From assembly GCA_905160935.1 (NCBI GenBank), contig CAJHZI010000423.1:795001-859000 (forward strand): 64,000 nt of DNA. The letters run 5' to 3'. Numbering within the stretch: position 1 is the first letter of the stretch; each line of letters starts with the position of its first letter. The stretch comes from Enchytraeus crypticus. Lineage: Eukaryota > Annelida > Clitellata > Enchytraeida > Enchytraeidae. The position numbers and the translations under genes are program-made. The notes under the pieces were generated by a model. The model did no database searches, was not told the origin of the DNA, and worked only from the letters and a program-made list of their open reading frames with translations. Below, piece after piece: positions 12,746 to 26,613 of the stretch.

Positions 12746-14797
12746 GCTCATGATCGAGTTCTACGTTTTGACTGGTCTCAGATATATATTGTTAGTCCTT
12801 GTGCTCACAAATGAACACGTCTAATATCAGCGATAAAAATTTATTATATTTGTCTTGGTTTTCCATGAAATTTCTCCGTATTCTATACTATTCGCCAACT
12901 TTTATGAAACGTGCAGTTTTTTGGTTTTCTAAATTCTCCTACTCCCATGCAACGATGCAAACACTGCTAATATACGAAGCATATTAATAGCATATTAAAT
13001 ATATACTCGGTACTTTTTTACCTTCAACCTATTTATTTGTTTATCTTGTCTTAATAAACAGAAAGTACAGCATACTTAACTAACTAGAAACTAAGCAAAT
13101 TAAATAACGGAGAAGAAGAGGGTTACCACAAAGAGCCCAAGCTCTGTGAGGTGATACAGTGAGTAGCGTCTACTACGAATAGCTAATACGTTTATTAATT
13201 GTATTGTTTGGTCATCTACGTTTAGCGTTCATGTCGTTAACTGATGCTGATGCTCTGAATCGATTCACGGTATACTTGAATTTAGAGATTTTTCTGTTGA
13301 AAGTATAATATAATTAAAAGTATGTAAGTGTAAGTGTACAAAATTAGCGATTTTTTTTCACTCTGCGCGCTCACTCATGTTGAAAGCTTAGATTTGATAT
13401 ATTACGAAAATTTGTATATATGACACTCCCTGCTTTCTAAATTCTAGTATTTGTTTTGTATTCAAAATTGGCGGTATAATTTTTTCTGGAGTCTTTAGTG
13501 TTGATTTATGTTCTAATTTAACGGCGGTTTCTCTTCTGTGAGGCTCCATTTTTAGATATGGTATGTGATTAAAATTAGTCATGGTTCTCCTGCAATTTTT
13601 AGTATTGGTGTCTAATTAATATTAAAGATGGATTCACTTTTTAACTGCTCTTCGTAAATCATTGAATTTTCCAGAACTGGCATGTATAACGTGCAGTTAT
13701 AGAAAAATTCAATGATTTTACGAAGGGCAGTAAAAAGTGGGATATAATTGAGCTGTCAGCTGTTATGGACATTATTTGCTAAATAATAAATGTGATGGGT
13801 TGTGTCCCCTATTTACGTAATCTTATTAGAGTTAGTTGATTTTTGTGTGATCGGCAAAGTGTTCAACTGAGGGTTAGTGGATGCAGGGTTCAAATCCCGT
13901 CTCCGTTTGAGATTGAAAAATGACGTTAAACGTGGCTCTTATAATTAGCTTTATAAAACGTTTTAAGTTTGTTATAGCTAAACACAATCAACAAGCGTGT
14001 TTAGTTCAACACCAGTCTTAGATGTACGTATTTATTTATGTAGATGATCTCAGAACGTTCTTAAAACTTGACTACTTTTTTAAGTATGTTACGTGAAATT
14101 GATGTTCTTTTATGTGTATAATCGCGTTTTATTTATTGTGTACTAATCTGTGTTTGGACACGTTTTCTGGATTTTCGAAATTGAACTTTTTTTTATCTTA
14201 TTTATGCTTCCTGGCCTGAATTTATCTCAATAGTGTTCGATGTTGTCGTGGATGACAGTAGCACTCTAAAAGTTATGTTTTGATTTTATGTCGACAAATG
14301 ATTGTCTTTAAATAGCTTTAAAATTGTATCTCTAATCTACGAACATTGGTATCTCTATACCATGGTAGCTTGACAAGATAACGTACATGAATGTGTAACG
14401 GATGGAGATTATGCTAAACATAGGATAATGTTACATATTTGACTAAATATAGTATATTGGGTGTCGTAACCTCTAACATGTTATCATTTTTTAATTTTCT
14501 ACTGGGAAGCGTGGCATGCAGTATTGCATGTGCACATATTTGCAGATTTTCTTTGTCTTTTCCCTTCCTTTTGTATTCATATCTTACTGTTTTGTTCTAC
14601 TTTTCTGACATTGAGCTGACAAAGTCGCTGATTTAACTAGAGAAGATTTCTTGTAGAAGCATGGATGCTGGCGAGTGATGGCAAACTTATTAATATTTCA
14701 TTAGTCAACTGACCTGCTTTGATTCATGGACACTGGTTGTAGCCGCCTAAACCTTCAGTAGAAGAGAAACCATTACTTCATCTTCCTGATTCCAGGG

Positions 14798-14849
<52 letters not shown>

Positions 14850-14852
14850 TAT

Positions 14853-14899
<47 letters not shown>

Positions 14900-14918
14900 T
14901 ATATATATATATATTATC

Positions 14919-14953
<35 letters not shown>

Positions 14954-14965
14954 ATATTATATATA

Positions 14966-14998
<33 letters not shown>

Positions 14999-15045
14999 CA
15001 TGTGTATATATATATGCGATGATATGTACAGTGTATATATATATG

Positions 15046-15082
<37 letters not shown>

Positions 15083-15126
15083 TGTATGTATGTATATATG
15101 TATGTGTGTATATATATATATATATA

Positions 15127-15173
<47 letters not shown>

Positions 15174-15334
15174 TAGATATGTATAATATATATATAATCC
15201 CAAAATCTCAAGAATAAGGTATATGATGTTAGATGATTTAGAGATCCACTCATATGTGGATACGAAGAGAAGACGGAAGACAGAGAAGAGTGGAGGCGTT
15301 ATATATTATGGACCTGCCAGTGGGCAGTGCACTA

Positions 15335-15383
<49 letters not shown>

Positions 15384-18300
15384 AAGTATATATATAATTT
15401 AAAGTATATATAATTTTTAAAGTATATAGAATTTCTGCAGGAAATATTACTAAACATGATTAATGAAGAATGAGTTGGTTTAGAAGTGTGGAATATCAAG
15501 ATAATTTTTCGTAGATAATAATTAATGGATATCAAAAGCTAAGTGGAAACTTTTGCTGCATTGTATTAGTGCTTGCACGCACCTGTCTATAAAAGCGAAC
15601 CGAAAGTAAAGTATTACGATCTTCAGTAATTACAAAGCAGGTATAAAGCAGACAGGGTTAAGACCTGTTTAAAAAATAGTGAAACTCTTTTATTTATAAT
15701 GGAGTTCTTAAATTTGTAATATTTCTATGTTTGGAGCTGAGCTAGTGGCATGTTAACAAATTGTTCGACAACGAATCAGTAGGTGCATGGTTCAAACACT
15801 GTGCTTTCCTAGTTGCTGACATTTTATCGAGCTGGAAACTAGGGTTAAACTTGTCTCTGGTTTTTTTTCATAAAGCTCCTGCAGTGGTTAAGTTAAGCTA
15901 ATGTTAACGTCAGTTTACTCACTCGAAAGCGATGTCAGTGACGGCGAGCCCAGGATTTGAATCCCGCACATACTGATCCGCGGTCGAGTATCAATAATAC
16001 TCGACCGCAGATCAAGTATTATTGATACTCGACCGCGGACCGCATTTTCAAATATTTTTAATACTTGAAAATGATACGGATTGTGAATTACGAATGATAT
16101 TGGCAAGTGCAATTCTACGATCTATTAGTAATGTCTACTGGCATTATATTGGACTTTGTTTTCCTTAGTCATAAGTAAATATATCGGCATTAATTAACGT
16201 AAGGTTAAAGTCTAGTGTACAGTCAGTTTCCTGTTTTGAAAGCAGTTAGTTACGGGAAGAGTACTGATTTTGAATCGTGCATCTACTGGTCAGTCATCGG
16301 AAAACTTGACCAACAGGCTACAGACTCGGTGCAAAATGGAAGTTTATACTGACTTTATATTTAAAATTTTAAAATTTAAAATTTATAAGAATATCTTTGA
16401 CAGTTTTATAGAAATCTTTGGGCATCCTTGAAGTTTTCTTTGAATAGTAAAATCAAACGTTACGTATGCTTTAAAAGCTTAATAATTTTTGTAGCGTTCT
16501 CTAATATCAGAATCGAGTGTTCCTACCAGCAGTGGAACAAGGTTATTTATTTAAATTAAATCTAAAAATAAGCCAGTTCTTTTGGGAATTACAGAAACAC
16601 ACTGGAATGGAAAGGTTTTTATGTCATTAGTTAGATTTGCCGTCTCATGTTGAAAGCGCTGACCTTCTTTGAGTAGGTCTATTATACTTGCATTGATTAG
16701 AAGTTACTAAAATTCTCCAGTTATTCTTTAAAATATTACTCCAATTAAAACTTATTTGGTCTCTGTTATACTTGCATTGATTAGAAGTTACTAAATATTC
16801 TTCAGTTATTCTTTTAAATATTAATCCTATTATTATGCATTTTTTCTACTAGTCATGAAAATTGGTTTGTGTCTTTTGAACCTGCTTAAACCTTGCCTTG
16901 CTATTGACAGCTGCTTGTAAAACTTTACAAGGGTTTCTTCTTGAAAATGTCCTAAACAGGACGTGGACTATTTTTAAATTCAGCCTATTTTAGGTACCCG
17001 ATAGGCTCTATAGCTTTACAAAATGCTTCCAAAAGAAGCATACTTATAATAATAATTGAAGTCCTGGACAATTGATTGAAGAGTAAAGAACGCATATAAT
17101 AAAGATAATTTGTAATACATAGTATTGCACAAGGTACTCCTAATGTAGTTACTCCCTAGCGAAAATGTAATATAGTTGTGCCAAATTTAGGCATTTAAAA
17201 TATTGTTCTCAAATATTTTAAATTGCTAATACTATTGTGCCTAATTGTTTTTGTCATGGTAGTATACAGCTGTTAAAGTTCTAGATTCTGTGAAAGCTAT
17301 CAACAAAATTGACTATTATCAGCAGCCTAGGAGCAACATAGATGTTTCTTTAATGTCTTAATAATACTAATACTAATACTAATACTAATACTAATAATAA
17401 TAATAATAATAATAATAAAGGTTTAACGTCCGTTTCCGCATACAAGGATGATGTCAGGGATGTCCCCCCATCACATGTCATTACAAATCGATTCACCCCC
17501 AAGCGATCTGAAAAAAACACGTGCTGAAGAGAAATAAAATATCATAAACAGTGCCGGTCCGGTGATCAAAACAACAGTCAGGCAAGAGGAAATAAAATCT
17601 ATGGTGGGTAGAGATGTGTTTTCAACTTACAACGGAAAGTAAAAGCAGTACAACATGAGCGAAGATCAGGAGGCAGAGAGTTCCAAACAGTAGGAGCGGA
17701 GAAAGAAAATGAACGTCTACCTAACGAAGTGAGAATATTAGGAATTTTGAGCAGTTTGGTATCAGAAGAACGAAGCTTACGAGAAGATTGATATTGGATT
17801 AGGAGATCAGAAAGATAAGAAGGTTTACCAAAAAGAAGTGTTTTGCAAGTTAACAGCAATTTTATACTTAATTCTTTGAACTACAGGAAGCCAATGAAGG
17901 TTATTAAGCAAAAAACTAGAGGTGGCCTGAAGCCTCGAGGATCGACAGACAACACGTGCTAGAGTATTCTGAACGCGTTGAAAACGCATGAGAGGAGAAG
18001 AAGGTAATCCAGTATTTAATAGCGTAGTGGTAACGTCATGAAATTTTAAATGACAGATCCTCAGGTGAATTGAATCCTCGTGGGTTCGAATCCCAGCCGC
18101 GCTGATCTGAGAGTAAAATCTCGGACATTCACAGGATTGATTATACGAAAAATGGTCTAAATTGCCTGTTTAAACATATGATATTAAAAGTGATAGATAT
18201 CAACATAGTTGATCATTTCACTATAATGGGTGTTTACTTTCTTTTTACTTTACTCGTATTCTATGTATCGCACATGTAGCATAGTGTTTTAATTATTAAA

Positions 18301-19246
18301 ATTACTTGTTGATAAATTAACTAGCGTAAGACTATAAGAATATTTTTGTTTTTAGAAATTCTTCGTACGTTGTCTGAAGCAAGACAATGGGCTGAAGTTG
18401 GCCTGTGCAAATGATCGTCAATGCGAGGTAACAAAAGAAACGAGAACACAGTGTCCTGACTGCCGGTATCAAAAATGTCTCAGTCTAGGCATGTACCGAC
18501 CTGGTGAGTTATAGTTCGTTATAAGCATCTAATTAATTAGTATTTTTTATTATACAGGGTGCTCAATAAAAAATGACCTCCTACACATTTTATAATTTAT
18601 ATTTAATAAAAATTATAATTTAACTGCAATTCTAGGGAAGACGTTGATGATGATGATGACGCTGATGATGATGAGATGATGATGATGATGATGATGACGA
18701 CGACGACGACGACGATGATGATGATAATGAAGATGATGATGAATACGACGATGATGCTGATGATGATGATGATATAATTATAATTTCAGGTGGACCAAAC
18801 GTATCGGATGACATCTGTCACATTCCATGTAAAGTCTGTGGAGCGCCTTCCTCTGGTTTTCACTTTGGAGCAATAACGTGTGAGGGTTGCAAGGTATGGA
18901 CTGCTAGTTTTACATAGCTGTGCCATCTTGAAGTCAAGAAATATGGCGTTCAATGAATAAAAAGAGGAAAGAATTAAAGAAGGAATGTTAAATCAAATTC
19001 AGTTAAATTAAAGTATCTATATTTACTAGACATAAATGAATCATTTTTAGCATACAGTTTGTTAAAATTGATTATAATGTCATTAAACTACTGCTTTTGC
19101 TGTCACTTCAGCAGCATTGCGTAATAGATCCTATTTTTTCAATGGAGGCTAAAAGTGCTGGTATAACTACTAACTACTGTTGTAGTTTTAGTGTGTTGAC
19201 TCGGCATTGAGTCTATTGTTTTGGCATCATGACAGTACCACTCTAG

Positions 19247-19281
<35 letters not shown>

Positions 19282-22200
19282 GATGATGTTCACATCAGGA
19301 AACTGTTAATCTTCATCGACACAATTTTGATGTGAGCGCTAGTAAACTGTGATACAGTTAAACGAAACATAAAAGGAAATTATGATTATGTAACGCTAAT
19401 AAAATTAATGAATTACGGTACATTATGCCTACGCTATTAGGCCTATGTGCTAAGAAATACAATGTTAATGCTGTAGGCGTTTTTATAATGATGCACAGAT
19501 TTTCATAACGCTTCATTGTTTTAATAATACTGCACATGTGTCGATTATTGCTACACTGGTCTTATAATGCTTCAGTGGTTTAATAATACCGCACAGGTTG
19601 CAAGATATGTTGGACTGGTTTTATGATGTTGGACTGCTTTAAATATTGACTACAGCTTTAGCTGCCTGTATTCAAATATCGCCATATGCCGCTTGCCTTT
19701 CCTTTGAGGTTAATCCATTAATTATTAAAGCAAGTGGCTAATGCAGTAATTAGATATCTAACGGTGTATATTGGTTTCAAGTCTTTGTCATCTCTAACTT
19801 TATTGTACCTGTAACGATTTTCCTGCCGTTCTATAATGGGAACACTCTCAGTCAGGATGGACTCTTAAAATAAATTAAATTCTTTCTAGGTGATCCTGCT
19901 CTTTGTTATAAGATATAATGCAAACTGTTTCTAGTGTGTTCAGACTACATTTTGTGACGTTTAATGGCGTTTAGAGGTAATGTGTATCCGTTTTGTCCAT
20001 CAAACCACCTTTCTAGCTCGATTTGTGTGTATGTGTTTGTGTGTATGTGTTTGTGTGTATGTGTTTGTGTATATATGACATTGTGTGTATGTGTTTGTGT
20101 GTATGTGATCAATTTTTGTGTGCATGTGTTTGTGTGTATATGATATTGTGTGTATGTGTTTGTGTATGTGACATTGTGTGTATGTGTTTGTGTGTTGTAT
20201 GACGTTGTGTGCATGTGTTTGTGTGTATGTGTTTGTGTGTATGTGATATTGTGTGTATGTGTTTGTGTGTATGTGTTTTTGAGTATGTGGGAACGGGGTT
20301 TAGCTCACTTGGTAAAGCGTGAGCGTCATTGACCACTCAAATAACGTCTGGCTCGGTTGGTACTCATATGAGTCACCGCTGTGGAAGACCCAAGTGTTGG
20401 CGGTTTTTAACGAAGACCCAAGGTTACTGGAAGGTTATTCTTAAATCCGCGCCAGCTGCAATCTGCTCTATCAAAAGACAACGATTTCATATAAATCATA
20501 AAGATTAGAAGAAAATTAGAAACACTACAAAAACACCAACTAAGCTAGGGAACTCTGTAAACATGTGCGTTATGTGATGGTCAGGGTTTCTTCAGGAGGA
20601 CGGTGAAGGAGCGAGGCCTGGCCAAGTACTCATGCGGTAGAGAGGGTCGCTGCGAGGTGACGTGGAAGACCCGCAATGCCTGCAAGTACTGCAGATATCA
20701 GAGGTGTCTCGAGTCTGGCATGAAGGCTGACAGTATGTTCACACCTCTCCTTCTCCGTCTGTCTGTCTGTCTGTCAGTCTGTCTCTCTGTCTGTTTCTCT
20801 GTCTATCTGTCTATCTATCTGTCTGTCTGTCTGTTTGTCTGTCTGCCTGTCTGTCAGTCCATCTGTCTGTCTGCCTGTGTGTCTGTCTATCTGTATATTA
20901 GTCTGTCTGCCTGTCTGTCTATCTGTCTGTCTGTCTCGCTATCTCTGTCTCTGTGTCTCTGTCTGTCTGTCTCAGATTTCTTCTTAAGCTCTGTACTAAT
21001 TTTTATCTCACGATGTTCTTTGAAAGGTGTTATGAGCAATGTGTGCAAACTCACAAACTGGAACAAAATTGAAAGATGTAATTTTTGAATAAATTTATCA
21101 AATCCTATTTAAAATGGTAGGTGATTTTAAAAGTATTGGGATTTTACGTAATAATTTATTTTACGTGTTACGTAATGTGGGTAATATTATTTGTTGCTTA
21201 CTACATGGGCTTACAAAAAATAAAAGGTTGCCTGTGTGTAGAAAGTACTCGTTGAAGTACCCCACTCCAAATATCTTTTGACTTACATGAAACGTTTAGC
21301 GATGATATATTTATATAGATTATGGGTAGAATTGCATATACTTACGAGTCAATAGCTTAGCTTTTAAACAAATTGAATACGTTTAGTGGAACAACCGTGA
21401 AACCCTGATTATAATTTTATTGAATTAATTATGCTGCCGAATTTAATTTTGAATTGATGAACTATGCCACAGAATCGCATATTTGTTTTTAATGGGTTAG
21501 CCGTAGAACTGAATAACAGAATGCATATGCATTTAGTGCAGTTAACCTGCCAATGAATTGAATATATATTTTTGTTGCAGTTAACGATGCCTCTGAATTC
21601 TATGTATTTGAATGTATAATTGCTTGTAATATCTGTGCTGAGATGAAGGAATAAACGATATAAAACAGAAAGAAAACATGCAGCTGAATTGCAAATTTTT
21701 TCCATGGATTAACTTTGCTGTTTTATTGTGTATTTAGAGTGAAAACTTGACTGATGTCTATTGCAGAGAGTCGAATTGGACGCCAGCCTAATTCAATAAA
21801 ACACGCTACCATGTTGCAGCTTCAGTATATTAAAGCAGCCAAGGGTCTGATTGACCCCTTAGATTTGGCTCCCCTGCCCACATCGGGTCAGATAATACCC
21901 GGTATGCCGGAACTGCAATGCCTTCCCAAAGTTGAGCTCATCTCGGACGACGAGGACTGTGAAGATGCCGGTGAATCATTCTCAAGGTCACAAGTAGTTG
22001 TTAGTGCAACGGGGTCGCGAATTGTTGACGAAGATCTGGCGGCCGTGGAACGTCTGTACTCGGGCGTTCATTACCCGCGCAGAAATGAAGTCAGTCCGAG
22101 TCGTTTACGAGACGATGCCGGTCAGAGACATCAAGTCGATTCTGCTGAGAACCGGTTTAGAGATGACGTCAGCATTCCGCAGTTTTGTTCCAGCAACGAG

Positions 22201-25200
22201 GTCGGTCTAGTTCAGAACGGTTTCAGAAACGATGCGATTTCTAATCATATCGGACATGGCGGTGGCTCGAGTAGGAAGCACAAGAGCAGCGACGTGCTGT
22301 GCGAGGCTCAGCGGTCGACTGATGATGACTACGGGAAGAGACGAGGAAGTCTCTTGGACGTTCCCAACCACGCCACGTCGCAACAGATGACGTCACAGCA
22401 GATGACGTCACAACTTATGACGTCACAACATATAACGTCACCCTTGACGTCACAACAGATGACGTCACACTTGACGTCACAACGGATGGCTGGGGACTAT
22501 AGAGATGGATCGAATCGGACGAACTATCAGCAGAGTTCGAATCCACTCGCGCCTGCCCGCAGCGCTACTAGAGACGCGGGTAGATTTGATGCTGGATATA
22601 ATTCAGTCTACTCGAATCATACGAACGCGAGACAGACAGATTTCAGTTCTCGCGGTCAGGCTGACGTTCCGTTCGATCTAGCAGGGGCCGTACAGCGCTG
22701 CAACGTCGTCGAGGCTTCTGACCAGTTGCATATCAATAGTCACTCGTTAAATAGAGACTGTAGAAACGACAAGCGTTTAAATAATAACCTCGACGATGGA
22801 TACTCAGAACATTTTCCCTATCATTCATCGCAGATGAGTCAGGCAGCTCTGTTGAATCATTGTTCTAGGTCATCAGTTCACGGTACCAGCCTTCAACATC
22901 CCCCTAGCGTGATACCGTACAGCGACGATATGGAAGCACGGTATAGCACGGTGCGATGCAATACGAATATGACGTCGGATTTCAGGTCGGAAGAAGACGT
23001 TAGGGACTTGGGACATCAACAATGGAATGGATATCATGAGACGAGTGTTGGGAGTGAAGATTCTAGAGAAGAAGAGAAAGTGATAGCTGAGCGAGAAAAG
23101 AATTTGAGAGAAAGAGAGGAGAAATTGAGCACTAGAGAAGAGAAATTGAACGAGAGAGAAGAAAAATTGAGTGAGAGGCGTGAATCTCCTACAACAACGA
23201 CCCTTAGCGACTCCTCTCCACTCGTGGAATATGATGTCGTTATTAATATGATGGATCAGGGTTACGAGTACTTAAAGAACATCAACTCTAGGGTATATAC
23301 TGAAGTTTCATTATTTACATTTTGTTCCCTAATAGAAATAACTCGTTGAAATTTATCTGTTTGTTGGATGATAATTATTTTGTATAGTTATTTTAGTCCT
23401 AACATGTTGACTTTGAGTCTTAATGGTAAATAATAATAATAATAATAATATAGGTTTAACGTCCGTTTCCACATACAGGGACGATGTCAGGGACGAGGAA
23501 ACTAATGCAATGCCTAAGTGATGCTTACCCACAAATGTTTACTGTTGTTAATACTTTCTTAAATTGTTTCTAACGCATTTTACGTAGTAAACAATTTCAT
23601 TGTTTGACTCTGATGTCTGGAGTGATGTTGAGAAAGCGTTTTGTGGTGAGTGTTCATTCACAATAGTGAATGAACACTCGCATGCACAATAGTGCTTAAT
23701 GCTTGTTATGATTCGATTGATGGATTGTTGATCGTTTGAATGATAAGTGATTTTTACATTTATTATTGAGCATAACTGTTAATTTCTGTTTTCAGCCGTT
23801 ATACTGTTGCCATTGTTTTGTGTCTGATAGTTTTGAAACTGTGTTAAATTGTCTTGATTGATTGTGTACTTTGTGATTGATTTTGTTATAGATTGATTTG
23901 TGCTTTGTGATTGATTTGTGCTTTGTGATTGATTAGTCTTTGCCCGTGCTGTGTTCGGATTACAGATTAACAGATCACCCGTAGACTGCAAATGTCGTAA
24001 AATGCGACAAAGCACTACTTTAGATTCAAACTAATGTCAGAAGGTGCATGCAGTTGGTGAGCGCATAGGCTCCAGAAATTGCTACAAAAATTTCCAAAAT
24101 GAATGGAAAGGATAGAGAGGAATGGAGAAGCTCTACTCATATCCCGACCCTAGCTAATCTGTGATTCAAGGGAAAATGATGGTGATGATGACGGCGGTGG
24201 TTATTGATTTATCGTTGTTCGATTTGTACTTTGTGATTAATTTATCATTGATTGATTTTCCGAGCCGTTGATTGATTTTGTGACTGATTAGTGATTGATT
24301 TTTGATTGATATCTGATTGATTTGTGATCGATTAGTGATTGATTAGTGATTGATTTGTGCAGGGAGATGTCCTGGCTCCGGTCACAGAGAACATGACTCA
24401 GAATGAGCTGTGGGAGTCAATGATGTCTACCTTTGCCGTGCACACTGGAACAGCGCTCAAGTTTGCCAAGAAAGTTCCAGGTATCCATCCATCCATCCAG
24501 TCAATTCATCCATCCAGTCAATCTATCCATCCAGTCAATCCATCATCCAGTCTATCCATCCATCCAGTCTGAGTCTATCCTACCAGTCTATCCATCCATC
24601 CAGTCAATCTATCCATCCAGTCAATCCTTCATCCAGTCTATCCACCCATCCAGTCTGAGTCTATCCTACCAGTCTATTCATCCATCCAGTCTATCCATTC
24701 ATTCAGTCTGAGTCTATCCATCCATCCAGTCAATCCATCCATCCAGCCTATCCATCTATCCAGTCAATCCATTCATCCAGCCTATCCATCCATCCAGTCA
24801 ATCCATCCATCCAGCCTATCCATCCATCCAGTCTATCCATCCATCTAATCTATCCATCCATCCATCCAGTCTACCCATCCATCTATTCCATCCATCCATC
24901 CAGTCCATCCATCCAGTCTATCCATCCATCAATCCATCCACTATTCATCCATCCAGTTGTATTAAAATTACAATCTAGTACACAGCATTTACTGCGGTTT
25001 TTATAAGTGCACAGCATTTAATACGGTTTTTATAAGTACGCAGCATTTACTGCGTGTTTTGTAAGTACGTAGCATTTAATGCGAGTTTTATTAGTGCTCA
25101 TCATTTTTAACGCGTGCTTTACAAGTACTCATCATTTAACGCCTGTTTCTCTGTGTTTTGTGTGCGCAGGATTCAAGTCGTTCACGCTGATGGAGCAGAT

Positions 25201-25458
25201 AGAGATAGTGCAGGCTTGTCTGTACCCCATGATTCTCGTTATCCTGTCCCGCAGCTACGACGTTCAGACTAAGACCTACAACTGGTTCAACTACTCGACG
25301 GAGGAGCACAAGATCATTCTGTCCAAGTTCGAGGCGTTTGAGCTGCTTGTGCCGTGGTTCCACAAGATAGGCATGATCCTGCATGAACTGGAGATAGACG
25401 ATACGGAGGCCTCGTTCTTGTGTGGGCTGTGCATCATGAACGCTGGTTAAAAACTCTT

Positions 25459-25508
<50 letters not shown>

Positions 25509-25532
25509 CTCTTTCTCCCTCTCTCTCTTCTC

Positions 25533-25564
<32 letters not shown>

Positions 25565-26533
25565 TCCCTATCTCTCTCTCTATCTCTCTCTCCATCTCTT
25601 TCTCTCTCTCAGCGCACTGATGTCTACTGGCAGGTCCATGGTATATAACAGATCCACTCTTCTCTGTTTTCCGCTTTCCTCTTCATGTTCACATATGAGT
25701 GGATCTTGTCTGTACTAGTGTACCTTCTTATAAAATGAGAACTGGAGCGGTTATATACCATGGACCTGCTAGTTTTATTAGTTATTTTGTATTAGTTATT
25801 TATTGAATTTTGCAACATACCTGAGTGGTAATCTTATACAGACGCGCAGTGAACATATATTAATAGAAATCGCAAATAGCCGCGTGATGGTTATATTAAA
25901 AGCTTAATTAAATAATATTTTGCACTATTTGCTGTGTAATTTACATCGCAATATGCGTCAGAAGTGAGACTACATGTGACTTTGACTAATATACTGGTCT
26001 AGTAATTCGAGTGAGCAGTGCAGTTAGTTTTTATTTATATATTTTTGTATCGTATTTTTATGTAGTTTATTTTTTTAAATTTATTCAGCCTAGTTGGCTC
26101 AGTATTTCAATTTACTATTGGCAAATATGGCACCTGAATGGGTTGTATACATAGGTCTTAATTAACATGAATGTACTGTAAGTTATCGACATATGCATGT
26201 GTCATATATGTCTTTCACATAATGTAACTTTAATATTTACACAAATAATCTAATTAATTCATAGACTTATTTCTAGAATGTGCGTCATCCTTTAAAATAA
26301 ATTAATCTCAATTGAAATGCACTTGATAGAAGTAATATATGACACGGCTTACTATCTCATGTCGTGAATGCAATTGCATTGGTTGTTTTCTGCAGGTAAT
26401 AAATCAGAATACAAGGAGCTTTTACTTGACGCTTTAAACGAGTACTGCAGCCGTGAGTAGCTTCTACGACTTCATTAGTGATTACGTAGTATCATTATGT
26501 GCTTATTTATGTAAGACGTACTCCTAGTTATAG

Positions 26534-26613
<80 letters not shown>

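Larger units (their letters stand above)
4503..18355 (+). other. Intron 1 of 2DBD-NR (13.9 kb)
   Basis: It lies between the donor GTAGAG and the acceptor TTTTTAG|AAA and separates the two fingers of DBD1. It is much longer than the other introns of the gene (0.3-1.7 kb). It contains the retroelement fragments, tandem arrays, hairpin and TA tracts listed separately. Short ORFs in it (for example near 4963-5160 and 7311-7684) resemble nothing I recognise and lack splice or codon support. Confidence 0.85.
18894..20584 (+). other. Intron 3 of 2DBD-NR
   Basis: Separates the two fingers of DBD2 at the position homologous to intron 1. Contents: a family D fragment with a long GTT tail at about 19185-19285, a TGTGTATGTGTT-type microsatellite at about 20015-20285, and a tRNA-like sequence at 20285-20460. 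Nothing else is recognisable. Confidence 0.8.
23293..24362 (+). other. Intron 5 of 2DBD-NR
   Basis: Holds a LINE A 3' tail (AAT triplets then GGTTTAACGTCCGTTTCC, about 23430-23500, minus-strand element), a perfect short hairpin at 23648-23679, a GAT-tailed family C element at 23935-24200, and GATTGATTTGTG-type minisatellites at about 23860-23935 and 24200-24362. Confidence 0.8.

Noticed and set aside
14778-15203. 141-codon minus-strand ORF
   Set aside because: It is a TA/TG microsatellite read as Tyr/Ile; no gene.
18015-18100. A tRNA gene with A and B boxes
   Set aside because: Boxes are present but no acceptor stem closes, and the sequence recurs with a shared non-tRNA body; it is a SINE.
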